Positions 26,003 through 34,376 of a DNA stretch of 64,000 bases are shown here, piece after piece. Made by a program: the position numbers and the translations under genes. The notes under the pieces were generated by a model. It did no database searches. It saw nothing but the letters and a program-made list of their open reading frames with translations, and was not told where the DNA came from. The stretch is taken from contig CAKAPG010000002.1 in the NCBI GenBank assembly GCA_916715765.1, positions 62,001 through 126,000 on the forward strand, in the 5' to 3' direction. This stretch comes from an uncultured Atopobium sp. GTDB taxonomy: Bacteria > Actinomycetota > Coriobacteriia > Coriobacteriales > Atopobiaceae. Each line of letters opens with the position of its first letter. Position 1 is the first letter of the stretch.

Positions 26003-28258
26003 CTAAAAAGAGCGCCTTATTTTTGCTGCAAATAAGTGGACACATCCAATGAGTACCGATCCTGCTAGGGCGAGTAAAAGGGGAACTGCATAGGCATTAT
26101 CTGCTGTTCCAGGAAGATGAGGCTTAGGGGTTACACGAATAGTTTGTGCTTTAGAGTGACTGTCGGTGTGCGAAGCAACTTTCTCACCATCTTTTGAGAT
26201 TGTTTCGTAGGCAGTAACTTCTTTACCTTCAAGTGAAGCAGTCCTTACAGAAAAAGGAACCGCAGCTTCTCCTGATGAGGTAGGAGCTTTGAAGCGGACA
26301 GTTCCGCGAGCGATGGGCTCTGCTGTACCTTCTTGGAGCTGCTTTGTTTCATAGAGCTCTCCGGTAATTTCGTACTCTTCTCCTGGGGTAAGACCTTCGT
26401 ATTTAATGTGGTCAACTAGATTGAGTTTCTCGGCATACTCAGGATTTTTCGATCCAGCAGCATCCACAAGCATCGTCTGTAAAGAAATTCTTTCATCAAT
26501 AAGCTCGGGAGCCTCTATAGTCTCTTCAGAAGTAAGGGTAACCGTAGGGTTCCATTCTTTGTTGAGAGAGTAACCTGCTGGAGCCAGCACCTCTTTAAGC
26601 GAGTAGGAGCCAAAAGGAAGGTCTTTAACAGCAGCCTCTCCAGAATCGTCTGTTTCTACTGTGGTGACAACTTCGTGCGGGGCAATCCAGTTGCCTTGGT
26701 AGAAAATAGGCTGAGTGGAGTTATTAGTAAGTTCGATTTTGGCACCCTTTAAACTTGGCATTTCTTCTGCTTCAGAATAACCATCGGATGAATTTAGAGA
26801 AGTGTGTCCAATTTTCTTAATCTTAAGACTTCCTTTTATTACCTCGTCTTTAAAGATGAAGAGGTGTCCAGAGGAAGGATTTACTTTTCCGCTAGAGATA
26901 TTTGTCCAGAATAGATTTCCGTCTTGGCTTGATAGCTTCCAAGTTTGAAGCGAATGTTCTGGAAGTTTATAACCTTCAGGTGCTTGAATTTCTTCAATTT
27001 GGTAATACCCCAGAGGAAGCCAGGATTTCTCGCCAAGAGTAAAAAGGTCATCTCCAGAAACCTTATGGTCTGCATCAAAAGAAACAAAACCGTGAGCATC
27101 TGTCGAGAAAACCCATGTTCTAAGTGTTGTTTCAGAGGAGCCGCTATAGGTCACCTTAAAAAGCGCACCTTGCAGTGTTGCGTTTCCTTGGGGAGAAGCA
27201 CTTTGTTGCTCGGAATGATTGCCTTCGCTGAGGCTGGTGCTGTGGTCAAAGTCTTGTTTTGAAATGCGTAGATTAAAGTCTCCGATAGGAGTGTCAGTAA
27301 CCGTAAGAGCTTCCTCTTCCTGGTTTTTTATCTCCACGGTGTGGACCGTAGAGTCTAGAAGAAAGCCCTTTGGTGCAGTGGTTTCTTTTACGTATACCGT
27401 TTCAACAGGAAGCTCATCGAGTGTTGCAGACCCAGATTCGTCAAGAGTGAGGCTGCCAAGAAGATTGGTGCAACCCTCATCGGAATACACTCCGTAAACA
27501 GCGCCTTCTAGGGAGTAGTGCTCGTTATTTGAAGTGACATCGGGTAATAGGGAGCCTTTGGTGATTTTGAGAGAGCCAGATTGTTGCCCAAAGAAAAACA
27601 GAACTTGTTTGTCTCCCGTGGGTACAAACAGCTTTGCAACTCCGTTTTCTGGACCGCTGACGTTGGTCTGAGCATAGCTCATAGCATCGGAATAGAACTG
27701 CTCAATAGGTTGATGAAGCTCTGCCTGAGGAACACTCACCGCAAGAGCATGAGCTTCTCCGCGCATAACCGCCCACAGCGCAAACTGCGTGATGGCGCGC
27801 GCCTTCCAGCCTGTATATCCATATACGTCTTTTTCTTGGGACGCAGTAGCCCCGTGATAAATGATGTAGTCAATAGCTCTAAGCTGCTCAGCGGTATACG
27901 TTCCACCGCGAGCACCGTTAGCTGAGGTGAGTTTTGTATAAGACTGCGGGTCGATTATACTTCCAGTTGCTCCTGGCCAGGCACCATAGTGATTGAACTC
28001 ATCTCCACAGTAAAGATACGTACCGTCACTAGCGGTCCACATAGGAATTTGTTGTCCACCAGGAAAATCTTCTCTTTGTGCAACAGTAAAAGAGGGCTCT
28101 TGTGCAAAAGCAAGTCTATGAGCAGGCTTTAGGAAAAAATGACTAAGGAGAAGAGCTCCAATCAACAGAGGGATAAACCAAAAGTGAAAGGCAGAAGCAA
28201 AGGGGCGCCTCCGCGCAGTTCTTTCTTCCTTAGGTTTTGAGGATTTTGTGATAAACAT
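26003..28258 (-). CDS. Cell-wall anchored surface protein with thioester and SpaA/VaFE domains
   Basis: 751 residues from ATG 28258 (GGAGG 5 bases upstream; an earlier TTG start is possible). The N-terminal signal anchor is HFWFIPLLIGALLLSHFFL. A TQXA thioester domain follows: the Cys in YLYCGDEF and the Gln in ITQFALWAVM are the pair expected to form an internal thioester. Several SpaA/Cna-B-like beta domains (GAVYGVYSDEGCTNLLGSL, then VKETTAPKGFLLD and EIQAPEGYKLP) precede a VaFE-type repeat (VTAYETISKDG). The C-terminal sorting signal is LPGTA, a hydrophobic helix and a KIRRSF tail. It is likely an adhesin or pilus tip. No sortase gene is in the window. Confidence 0.88.
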   Translation of the reverse strand: MFITKSSKPKEERTARRRPFASAFHFWFIPLLIGALLLSHFFLKPAHRLAFAQEPSFTVAQREDFPGGQQIPMWTASDGTYLYCGDEFNHYGAWPGATGSIIDPQSYTKLTSANGARGGTYTAEQLRAIDYIIYHGATASQEKDVYGYTGWKARAITQFALWAVMRGEAHALAVSVPQAELHQPIEQFYSDAMSYAQTNVSGPENGVAKLFVPTGDKQVLFFFGQQSGSLKITKGSLLPDVTSNNEHYSLEGAVYGVYSDEGCTNLLGSLTLDESGSATLDELPVETVYVKETTAPKGFLLDSTVHTVEIKNQEEEALTVTDTPIGDFNLRISKQDFDHSTSLSEGNHSEQQSASPQGNATLQGALFKVTYSGSSETTLRTWVFSTDAHGFVSFDADHKVSGDDLFTLGEKSWLPLGYYQIEEIQAPEGYKLPEHSLQTWKLSSQDGNLFWTNISSGKVNPSSGHLFIFKDEVIKGSLKIKKIGHTSLNSSDGYSEAEEMPSLKGAKIELTNNSTQPIFYQGNWIAPHEVVTTVETDDSGEAAVKDLPFGSYSLKEVLAPAGYSLNKEWNPTVTLTSEETIEAPELIDERISLQTMLVDAAGSKNPEYAEKLNLVDHIKYEGLTPGEEYEITGELYETKQLQEGTAEPIARGTVRFKAPTSSGEAAVPFSVRTASLEGKEVTAYETISKDGEKVASHTDSHSKAQTIRVTPKPHLPGTADNAYAVPLLLALAGSVLIGCVHLFAAKIRRSF

Positions 28259-28353
28259 GCGTGCCTCCAAACTGAAAAATCAGAGGTAGATTGCGTATGA
28301 TGAGATTTTTGAAATGCATAAATAAGAGCTTTTGTTGCAACATATAGACAATT

Positions 28354-28384
28354 AGTGTTAACGTATTCTGTAATCAGTAACACT
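28354..28384. promoter_or_regulatory. Inverted repeat upstream of the Fur-family gene
   Basis: Arms AGTGTTA and TAACACT lie 17 bases apart, 20 bases before the GTG start of the Fur-family gene. Such position suggests autoregulation or control of the divergent surface-protein gene. Confidence 0.4.
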
Positions 28385-28404
28385 TACTAATTAATGAGGT
28401 TATC

Positions 28405-28806
28405 GTGCGTTACAGTAAGCAACGTGAGGCAATTCGTACGTATATGGAAGGTCGCCATGACCATCCAACAGCAGATAGCGTGTATGCGGCAGTAAGAGAG
28501 GAGTTACCAAATATCTCTCTTGGAACCGTTTACCGCAACCTTATGCAGCTTGTTGACGCAGGTGAGCTTCAGGTTGTTAATACTGGTGATAACATCTCTC
28601 GTTTTGATCCAACTACAACTGAGCATGCCCACTTCCAATGTCATGAGTGCGGCCGTGTCTTTGATGTTGATGGACCAGTTCTAAGGGATCTTACCAGCCT
28701 CACCAAGGACTCTTGTGGCGAGATTGACTCTTATGCCTTGTGCTTTACAGGTATTTGTAATGAGTGCCTAGCTAAGAATCCAGCGCTTCATCACAGCGTA
28801 AACTAA
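28405..28806 (+). CDS. Fur/PerR-family metal-responsive repressor
   Basis: 133 residues from GTG. The winged helix includes HPTADSVYAAVREE and ISLGTVYRNLMQLVDAGEL. The metal-binding half contains EHAHFQCHECGRVFDVD with a structural CxxC, and a second CNEC pair near the C-terminus, giving the four-Cys zinc site common in PerR-type members. PerR senses peroxide through iron-catalysed histidine oxidation, Fur senses iron; the sequence does not let me separate them. It is divergent from the surface-protein gene and ends in a strong terminator. Confidence 0.88.
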   Translation: MRYSKQREAIRTYMEGRHDHPTADSVYAAVREELPNISLGTVYRNLMQLVDAGELQVVNTGDNISRFDPTTTEHAHFQCHECGRVFDVDGPVLRDLTSLTKDSCGEIDSYALCFTGICNECLAKNPALHHSVN

Positions 28807-28833
28807 TTGCATTGCAACAAAACAGCTCTCTTT

Positions 28834-28860
28834 AAGACCGGTGTTCACCGGTCTTTTTCT
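28834..28860 (+). terminator. Terminator of the Fur-family gene
   Basis: Perfect arms AAGACCGGT and ACCGGTCTT around GTTC, followed by TTTCTTT. Confidence 0.9.
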
Positions 28861-29070
28861 TTATGGGGGAGCCTCAGGTTTGCGAGAAAACCTATCTGCT
28901 AGACGCGACCGTAGACCTGCATGCCCTATGGAAGGAAAGCTGCTTGGCATGACGGGGTCTCCGCCAAGCAGCTTTGCCCGAGGAAGGTGGAGTTGTCGGG
29001 TGGAGAGTAGGCGTCTATAAGAGGTGGGATAGTGGTGTGCGGGGGTTTCTCGCCAAAAGTACTTTTGCAT
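28861..29070 (-). CDS. Possible 69-residue small basic protein, or a structured RNA region
   Basis: A small frame on the minus strand starts at an ATG preceded by AAAGGAG four bases upstream and encodes an Arg/Pro/Leu-rich product (starting MQKYFWRETPAHHYPTSY, ending FSRKPEAPP). A possible promoter, TTGGAC followed by AGAATAG, lies upstream. The segment is clearly more GC-rich than the surrounding spacer and contains a perfect 13-base stem (AAAGCTGCTTGGC 28936-28948 with GCCAAGCAGCTTT 28963-28975) and two copies of the TTCTCGC word. I recognise neither a protein nor an RNA family; the composition could equally suit a non-coding RNA. Confidence 0.35.
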   Translation of the reverse strand: MQKYFWRETPAHHYPTSYRRLLSTRQLHLPRAKLLGGDPVMPSSFPSIGHAGLRSRLADRFSRKPEAPP

Positions 29071-29277
29071 AGCGCTCCTTTCGTTGGAGAGCATGCTAAA
29101 GAGTGATTTTGCGCCTATTCTGACCAGCACTTGTCCAATTTCTGACAAAGAAAATTTGTGTAGGCGCATTTTTGTTGTATACAAGCAGCTAGGCAGAAAA
29201 CAACGCATCAAACTTTTATCTAGTTGCCGAGCAAGCAATTAAAAGGCAAAAAATACTGTGATAAAATCTACACAATT
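29071..29277. other. Intergenic region between the small ORF and tRNA-Gly
   Basis: AT-richer spacer. It should hold the promoter of the minus-strand small ORF and, near its right end, that of tRNA-Gly (an extended -10-like TGTGATAAAAT lies about 18 bases before the tRNA). Nothing else is seen. Confidence 0.4.
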
Positions 29278-29349
29278 GCGGGCATCGCCAAGTGGTAAGG
29301 CAATGGCTTCCCAAGCCATCATCCGCGGGTTCGAATCCCGTTGCCCGCT
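29278..29349 (+). tRNA. tRNA-Gly (CCC)
   Basis: A cloverleaf can be drawn with acceptor GCGGGCA/TGCCCGC, anticodon loop TTCCCAA (anticodon CCC), T-loop GTTCGAATC and an encoded CCA at 29350-29352. A strong terminator follows. Confidence 0.95.
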
Positions 29350-29363
29350 CCAATGACATACAA

Positions 29364-29384
29364 GAGCCCTTCGGGGCTCTTTTT
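29364..29384 (+). terminator. Terminator after tRNA-Gly
   Basis: Perfect arms AGAGCCC and GGGCTCT around a TTCG tetraloop, followed by TTTT. Confidence 0.9.
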
Positions 29385-29519
29385 ATGGACAAGATTGAAA
29401 TTTGGCGTTGTGAAGAAGGCTGTTCGGGTAGAAGTGGAACGGAAATACTTTGGATTTATCGCCAAAACGTTTGCTCTTAATTTCTTGAATTACGCGGATT
29501 GATGGTTGAAGGGAACAAC

Positions 29520-30797
29520 ATGGCACAAATTCCTATGACAGACCAAGAGGTAAAGATTGCCCTTGATGCGCTGTCTGATCAGATTGATAAATACGCTGAG
29601 CTTCTTGTGAAGAAGGGATGCGCAATTTCTGAGGGAAGTCAGCTGGTAATTAACGCTTCAATTGAGATTGCCGATTTTGCCCGTAGAGTTCAGCGCGCAG
29701 CTTATGCAGCTGGTGCAGAATTTGTCACGGTTATTTGGGGCGATCAAGAGTCTTCAAGAATCATGTACGAAAACGTAGATCTAGCTCGTCTTTCTAAAAC
29801 TCCAAGCTGGAAGATTGAGCAGCTTAACTCCCTCGCAGAGCAGGGTGCAGCATTTTTGTTCCTCTCGTCTGATGATCCAAATGGTCTAAAGGGCATTGAT
29901 CCAGAAAAGCCCGCTGCTGTTTCTCGTGCAAGAAACCTGGAGTGCGACGTCTTTAGAAATGGCATGGACTTTGGTAAAAACGTTTGGTGTATTGCTGGTG
30001 TTCCTGCAGCTGAATGGGCAAAGGTAATTTTCCCAGAGCTCTCTGAAGCTGAGGCAATCTACAGGCTTTGGATTGCAATTTTGGACGTTGCTCATGCAAG
30101 TGGAGAAGATCCTCAGAGTGCTTGGGAGACCCACAATGCAACGTTTGAGAAGACCAAGCGCTTCATGAACTCTCACCAGTTTGAAGAGCTTCGTTATGAG
30201 TCTTCAAATGGAACTAACCTGACTATTGGCATGAATCCAGGACATCTTTGGGAGGGCGGCGCTGGCAAGACTCAGGATGGAACATTGTTTTTCCCTAACA
30301 TTCCTACTGAGGAAGTCTTTACCACGCCAAATTATCGCAAGGTAAACGGCACTGTTCACTCTGCGCTGCCGCTGATTCATGCTGGACAGATTGTTAAGAA
30401 CTTCTGGTTTACCTTCAAAGACGGTGAGGTTGTCGACTACGGCGCTGAACAGGGCAAGGACGTTCTGACCTCTATTGTTTCTCAAAAAGGTGGCAAGTAC
30501 CTGGGAGAATGTGCACTTATCTCCAAGAATACCCCTATTCGCCAGAGCGGTATTTTGTTCTACGACACGCTATATGACGAGAACGCTAGCTGCCACTTAG
30601 CGCTTGGAATGGGCTTCCCAGAGTGCCTAGAGGGTGGTCTTGAGATGAACCCTGATAAACTCTTGGCTCATGGCGTCAATCAGAGCACAACACATGTCGA
30701 TTTTATGATTGGTGCAGACGATTTGAACATTTGGGGAATTTCTGCCGATGGAAAAGAAACACCAATTTTCGTAAATGGACAATGGGCATGGGAGTAA
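29520..30797 (+). CDS. M29-family aminopeptidase (AmpS/PepS type)
   Basis: 425 residues from ATG 29520, chosen for the GAAGGG site 6 bases upstream (an earlier in-frame start at 29499 has no such site). The M29 metal-binding pattern is present: EIADFARRVQRAAYAAGAE at the N-terminus, NLTIGMNPGHLWEGG in the middle, PNIPTEEVFTTPNY (ligand Glu), KGGKYLGECAL, HLALGMGFPE and STTHVDFMIG (His and Asp ligands) near the end. These enzymes remove N-terminal residues in the cytosol with Co2+ or Zn2+. The gene is flanked by tRNA-Gly and tRNA-Lys. Confidence 0.93.
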   Translation: MAQIPMTDQEVKIALDALSDQIDKYAELLVKKGCAISEGSQLVINASIEIADFARRVQRAAYAAGAEFVTVIWGDQESSRIMYENVDLARLSKTPSWKIEQLNSLAEQGAAFLFLSSDDPNGLKGIDPEKPAAVSRARNLECDVFRNGMDFGKNVWCIAGVPAAEWAKVIFPELSEAEAIYRLWIAILDVAHASGEDPQSAWETHNATFEKTKRFMNSHQFEELRYESSNGTNLTIGMNPGHLWEGGAGKTQDGTLFFPNIPTEEVFTTPNYRKVNGTVHSALPLIHAGQIVKNFWFTFKDGEVVDYGAEQGKDVLTSIVSQKGGKYLGECALISKNTPIRQSGILFYDTLYDENASCHLALGMGFPECLEGGLEMNPDKLLAHGVNQSTTHVDFMIGADDLNIWGISADGKETPIFVNGQWAWE

Positions 30798-30845
30798 ACT
30801 GCTACACTATCCTAGTTGCGTGGTAAAATTGCCACGCCCGATAAT

Positions 30846-30918
30846 GGGCCGTTAGCTCAGTTGGTAGAGCAGGGGACTTTTAATCCCAAGGTCTAGGGTT
30901 CGAACCCCTAACGGCCCA
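30846..30918 (+). tRNA. tRNA-Lys (TTT)
   Basis: Acceptor GGGCCGT/ACGGCCC, D-arm AGCTCAGTTGGTAGAGC, anticodon loop CTTTTAA (TTT), T-loop GTTCGAACC and encoded CCA at 30919-30921. Confidence 0.96.
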
Positions 30919-30930
30919 CCAGGTAATTCA

Positions 30931-30966
30931 AAGGTCGGGTACCATAGTGGTACTCGACCTTTTCTT
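30931..30966 (+). terminator. Terminator after tRNA-Lys
   Basis: Arms AAGGTCGGGTACCA and TGGTACTCGACCTT pair with one G-T step around TAG and are followed by TTCTTTT, 23 bases before purB. purB may depend on read-through or a promoter inside this stretch. Confidence 0.75.
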
Positions 30967-30989
30967 TTACGAGCAGAAGGAGTCTCATC

Positions 30990-32336
30990 GTGGTAGATCG
31001 CTACACCGGCAAAGAAATGGGCCACATCTTTTCTTTGGAGAACAAGTACGCCGTTTGGCAGGAGATTGAAGTCCTTGCATGCGAAGCGCAGGCTGAGCTT
31101 GGTGTTATTGGTATTTCTCGCGAAGAGGCAGTTTGGATTCGCGAGCATGCAGCGTTTAACCGCGCTGAGGTAGACGAGATTGAGGCTGTTACCAACCACG
31201 ATGTCATTGCTTTTCTGACCAACATGGGCTCCTATATCGACGCAGAGGTTCCAGAGGGTGAGCTCAAGCCAAGCCGCTGGGTTCACTATGGCATGACCTC
31301 AACAGACTTGGGCGATACCGCTCTTTGCTACCAGCTCACTCAGGCATGTGACCTGCTTATTGCTGCAGTTCGTCGCTGCGCTGCTATCTGCAAGCGTCGT
31401 GCTTTTGAGGAGCGCGACACTCTGTGCGTCGGCCGCACTCACGGCATTCACGCCGAGCCTATGACTTTTGGCATGAAGTTTGGTAGCTGGGCCTGGGAGT
31501 TCAAGCGCGATCTTGACCGTCTCAAGGACGCTCGCAAAAACGTTGCCTATGGTGCTATTTCTGGCGCTGTTGGAACGTACTCTTCCATTGATCCTTTTGT
31601 TGAGGAGTACGTTTGCGAGAAACTCGGTCTTGTTCACGACCCACTTTCAACTCAGGTAATTTCTCGCGACCACCACGCGTACCTTGCTGGTGTTCTGGCA
31701 ACCGTTGCCGCTACCTGCGAGCGCGTTGCAACTGAGATGCGAGCACTGCAGAAGACCGATACCCTCGAGGCTGAAGAGCCATTCCGCAAGGGCCAGAAGG
31801 GCTCTTCCGCTATGCCTCACAAGCGCAATCCTATTACTGCCGAGAAAATCTGTGGTTTGTCCCGCGTAGTTAAGGCAAACGCACAGGTTGCCTTTGATAA
31901 CGTTGCACTTTGGCACGAGCGTGACATCAGCCACTCTTCTGCTGAGCGTGTTGCTCAGGCAGATAGCTTTATTGCTCTTGACCACATGCTGTCAAAGCTT
32001 GAGTTCCTGCTTGATGGCATGGTCCTGTATCCAGAGCAGATGATGGCCAACCTCAATAAGACCCGTGGCATGCTCTTCTCGTCAAAGGTTCTTCTTGCCC
32101 TGGTCAACACTGGTATTACTCGCGAAGAGGCATACAAGATTGTCCAGTCTAACGCTATGAAGGTTTGGACAGATATTCAGCAGTGCAAGGAAGGACCATC
32201 CTACCAGGAGCTTCTTGAGGCAGATCCAGCTTGTACGCTGAGCCATGAGGAGCTTGAGAAAATCTTTGATCCTCGCGCATTCCTTACCCGTTCAAACGTT
32301 TTGTTTGACCGTCTTGAGCATCTTGAATTGGACTAA
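30990..32336 (+). CDS. purB: Adenylosuccinate lyase
   Basis: 448 residues from GTG (AGAAGGAG upstream). The fumarase-superfamily signature is GSSAMPHKRNPITAEKI with the catalytic Ser loop; other motifs are HYGMTSTDLGDTA and GRTHGIHAEPMTFG (catalytic His). It acts twice in purine synthesis, splitting SAICAR and adenylosuccinate with release of fumarate. The lipoprotein gene starts 3 bases after its stop. Confidence 0.96.
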   Translation: MVDRYTGKEMGHIFSLENKYAVWQEIEVLACEAQAELGVIGISREEAVWIREHAAFNRAEVDEIEAVTNHDVIAFLTNMGSYIDAEVPEGELKPSRWVHYGMTSTDLGDTALCYQLTQACDLLIAAVRRCAAICKRRAFEERDTLCVGRTHGIHAEPMTFGMKFGSWAWEFKRDLDRLKDARKNVAYGAISGAVGTYSSIDPFVEEYVCEKLGLVHDPLSTQVISRDHHAYLAGVLATVAATCERVATEMRALQKTDTLEAEEPFRKGQKGSSAMPHKRNPITAEKICGLSRVVKANAQVAFDNVALWHERDISHSSAERVAQADSFIALDHMLSKLEFLLDGMVLYPEQMMANLNKTRGMLFSSKVLLALVNTGITREEAYKIVQSNAMKVWTDIQQCKEGPSYQELLEADPACTLSHEELEKIFDPRAFLTRSNVLFDRLEHLELD

Positions 32337-32339
32337 ATC

Positions 32340-33551
32340 GTGTCACTGTTTGGGAACATTTCTCGTCGAAACTTCTTTAAGACGGGAGCGGCAGGTGTCG
32401 TAGTTGCGGGTGCAATTAGCATCGCGGCTGGCTGCTCTCATCAAGAAGGCTCGGGAGATGCAGGAAAACCGCTGGTACTTGACGAGTCTTCTGGCACAAA
32501 TGTGCTGGACTCATATAGCTCGACGGAGTATTCTGCCCAACCTAGCCAGACCTGGAGCCTTCCTCTGGGAAGCGTGCTGCATCCAGCCGATGGAAATTGG
32601 ATTCCCGTCACCACGGCCGGCGCATCTGCTACGCCAATGGTAAAGGGCTCTGCTCTTTCGCTGACGTCTGGCCAGGTTGTTGACGTTGTTCCTGCGGCTC
32701 AGATGAACAATACCACCGCCGTAATTTACGACGTTCGCTGCTCCGACTCCGTTTATGCATGGGTTGAGGTGGACACCACAACCTTTGACTGGGAGCTTCT
32801 TGCCGCACCATTTTCTGACGGCAAGCTTACTGGAGATGCAAAGGTTCTCTACAAGGCCGATAAAAACTGGGATCCGGCTCCGTTTGCCTGCGGAGACGAT
32901 AAGGTGGTTTGGCTAGTCCAACCAGCTTCTTCTGGCGAGAAAACCCGTGAATCTTCGCACTGCTACGTGTGGCGTGTGGGGGATTCTGAGGGAACGGACG
33001 CCGTTGAATCTCCAGGTAGATTTGCTACTGCACCGTCTATCTCAAAGGGAGTAGTTACCCTCACTCCTCGAGTTCGCGCCTCCGAAGGCACCTACTATGG
33101 CGTTACAGCATACCTGCTGGGAGACAACCTTAAAACCAAGGTTGACCAGCTTGTTATGCCTCAATCTGTCAAACCTTTTGCAGCAAGTCGCGTAGACGAC
33201 AAGTTTATTGTGTCAGTTGAAGCAAGTTATGACTCGGGCGGTCTGTTGGGCAAGATGGGAACATATATCCTGCCTGCTTCAGGCGAAAATCCTTACGTCA
33301 TAGAGCGTGAACCTAATGCAATATCGGCAGGTAAAGGTAGCCTTTACATAATTAAGAGCCGCGCCTCTTACGTGCTTGTTGATACGCAAAATCAAACGGC
33401 AAACTGGCTCTATTCAATGGATAGAAGCGTTGATTACGGAGAGTTTCCTGCTCGAGAAGGCAACTGTGATTCTTTTGTAACCTACTCAACTGTTAAGGAT
33501 CCCACCAGCGGATATCCGGCTTCTGTGACAGTTCGTGTTTTTTCTTTGTAG
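32340..33551 (+). CDS. Twin-arginine lipoprotein, probable beta-propeller, function unknown
   Basis: 403 residues from GTG. The N-terminus has the Tat motif SRRNFFKTG, a hydrophobic stretch and a lipobox IAAGC (Cys near residue 32), predicting Tat-exported lipidation. The rest is Ser/Thr/Val-rich with repeated short beta-like segments (SDSVYAWVEVD, DKVVWLVQPASS, GTYYGVTAYLL) as in propeller folds. Not assigned to a family. It lies 3 bases after purB and 100 bases before a two-component system, so it could be the sensor's accessory protein; this is an inference. Confidence 0.7.
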   Translation: MSLFGNISRRNFFKTGAAGVVVAGAISIAAGCSHQEGSGDAGKPLVLDESSGTNVLDSYSSTEYSAQPSQTWSLPLGSVLHPADGNWIPVTTAGASATPMVKGSALSLTSGQVVDVVPAAQMNNTTAVIYDVRCSDSVYAWVEVDTTTFDWELLAAPFSDGKLTGDAKVLYKADKNWDPAPFACGDDKVVWLVQPASSGEKTRESSHCYVWRVGDSEGTDAVESPGRFATAPSISKGVVTLTPRVRASEGTYYGVTAYLLGDNLKTKVDQLVMPQSVKPFAASRVDDKFIVSVEASYDSGGLLGKMGTYILPASGENPYVIEREPNAISAGKGSLYIIKSRASYVLVDTQNQTANWLYSMDRSVDYGEFPAREGNCDSFVTYSTVKDPTSGYPASVTVRVFSL

Positions 33552-33651
33552 ATTATTTGTAGGTATAGAGATAGAATGAATACAAATAATTAATGAATAA
33601 TCGTAATGTGCCATACGCACATACATGCAGGGCAAAAGAAAAGGGGAGACA

Positions 33652-34365
33652 ATGGCTTCCGACGAGAAGAAAATTCTGATTGTCGAAGATGAGAAAGTCA
33701 TCCGTGACGCCGTCTCAGCATATCTTGAGCGCGAAAATTACGTTGTTAAGGGCGTTGGCGACGGTCAAAGTGCAGTTGAAGAGTTTGAAAAGCATGCATT
33801 TGACCTGGTAATTCTCGATCTTATGCTCCCAAAACTTTCTGGAGAGCGCGTTTGCCGTGCAATTAGAGATACCTCTAACGTGCCTATCATTATGCTTACC
33901 GCAAAAGGTGAAGTAGAAGACAGGATTATTGGTCTTGAGCTTGGTGCTGATGACTATCTTGTTAAGCCTTTCTCGCCACGTGAGCTGGTGGCTCGTGTTC
34001 GCGCGCTGTTCCGTCGCACGTACTCTGAGCCAGACACTGCTGTTGACGTGCTTGATTACGGTACTCTTACTATTGATATTTCTGGTCACAAGATTCTCAT
34101 CAACAACGAGGAAGTTGATCTGACCGCTTCAGAGTTTAAGCTGCTCACCACCCTTGCTCGCTATCCTGGCCGCGTGTACACACGTATGGAGCTTGTCGAG
34201 AAGGTCCTGGGTTATGATTTTGAGGGCTATGAGCGCACTATTGATTCGCATGTCAAGAACTTGCGCGCAAAGCTCGGCGATGATCCTCGTAATCCTCGCT
34301 GGCTGTTCACCGTTCACGGTGTTGGCTATCGCTTTGAGGCTGGCAACGCTAGCCACGAGTCCTAA
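33652..34365 (+). CDS. OmpR/PhoB-family response regulator
   Basis: 237 residues from ATG 33652 (AAAAGGGGAG upstream; an earlier ATG at 33625 is less likely). The receiver has the acidic pair VEDEKV, the phospho-acceptor Asp in LVILDLMLPKLSG, Thr in IIMLTAKG and Lys in DDYLVKPFSPREL. A winged-helix output domain follows with TASEFKLLTTLARYPGRVYTR (split at the helix) and TIDSHVKNLRAKLG. The sensor kinase is 11 bases downstream. Confidence 0.95.
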   Translation: MASDEKKILIVEDEKVIRDAVSAYLERENYVVKGVGDGQSAVEEFEKHAFDLVILDLMLPKLSGERVCRAIRDTSNVPIIMLTAKGEVEDRIIGLELGADDYLVKPFSPRELVARVRALFRRTYSEPDTAVDVLDYGTLTIDISGHKILINNEEVDLTASEFKLLTTLARYPGRVYTRMELVEKVLGYDFEGYERTIDSHVKNLRAKLGDDPRNPRWLFTVHGVGYRFEAGNASHES

Positions 34366-34376
34366 GCTTTAGAGCT

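Noticed and set aside
28861..29060. Known structural RNA (RNase P RNA, tmRNA, SRP RNA) in the GC-rich island
   Set aside because: The hallmark segments (GGAAGGAAGCAGCC of SRP RNA, the P4 core of RNase P RNA, the tmRNA tag frame) were not found on either strand.
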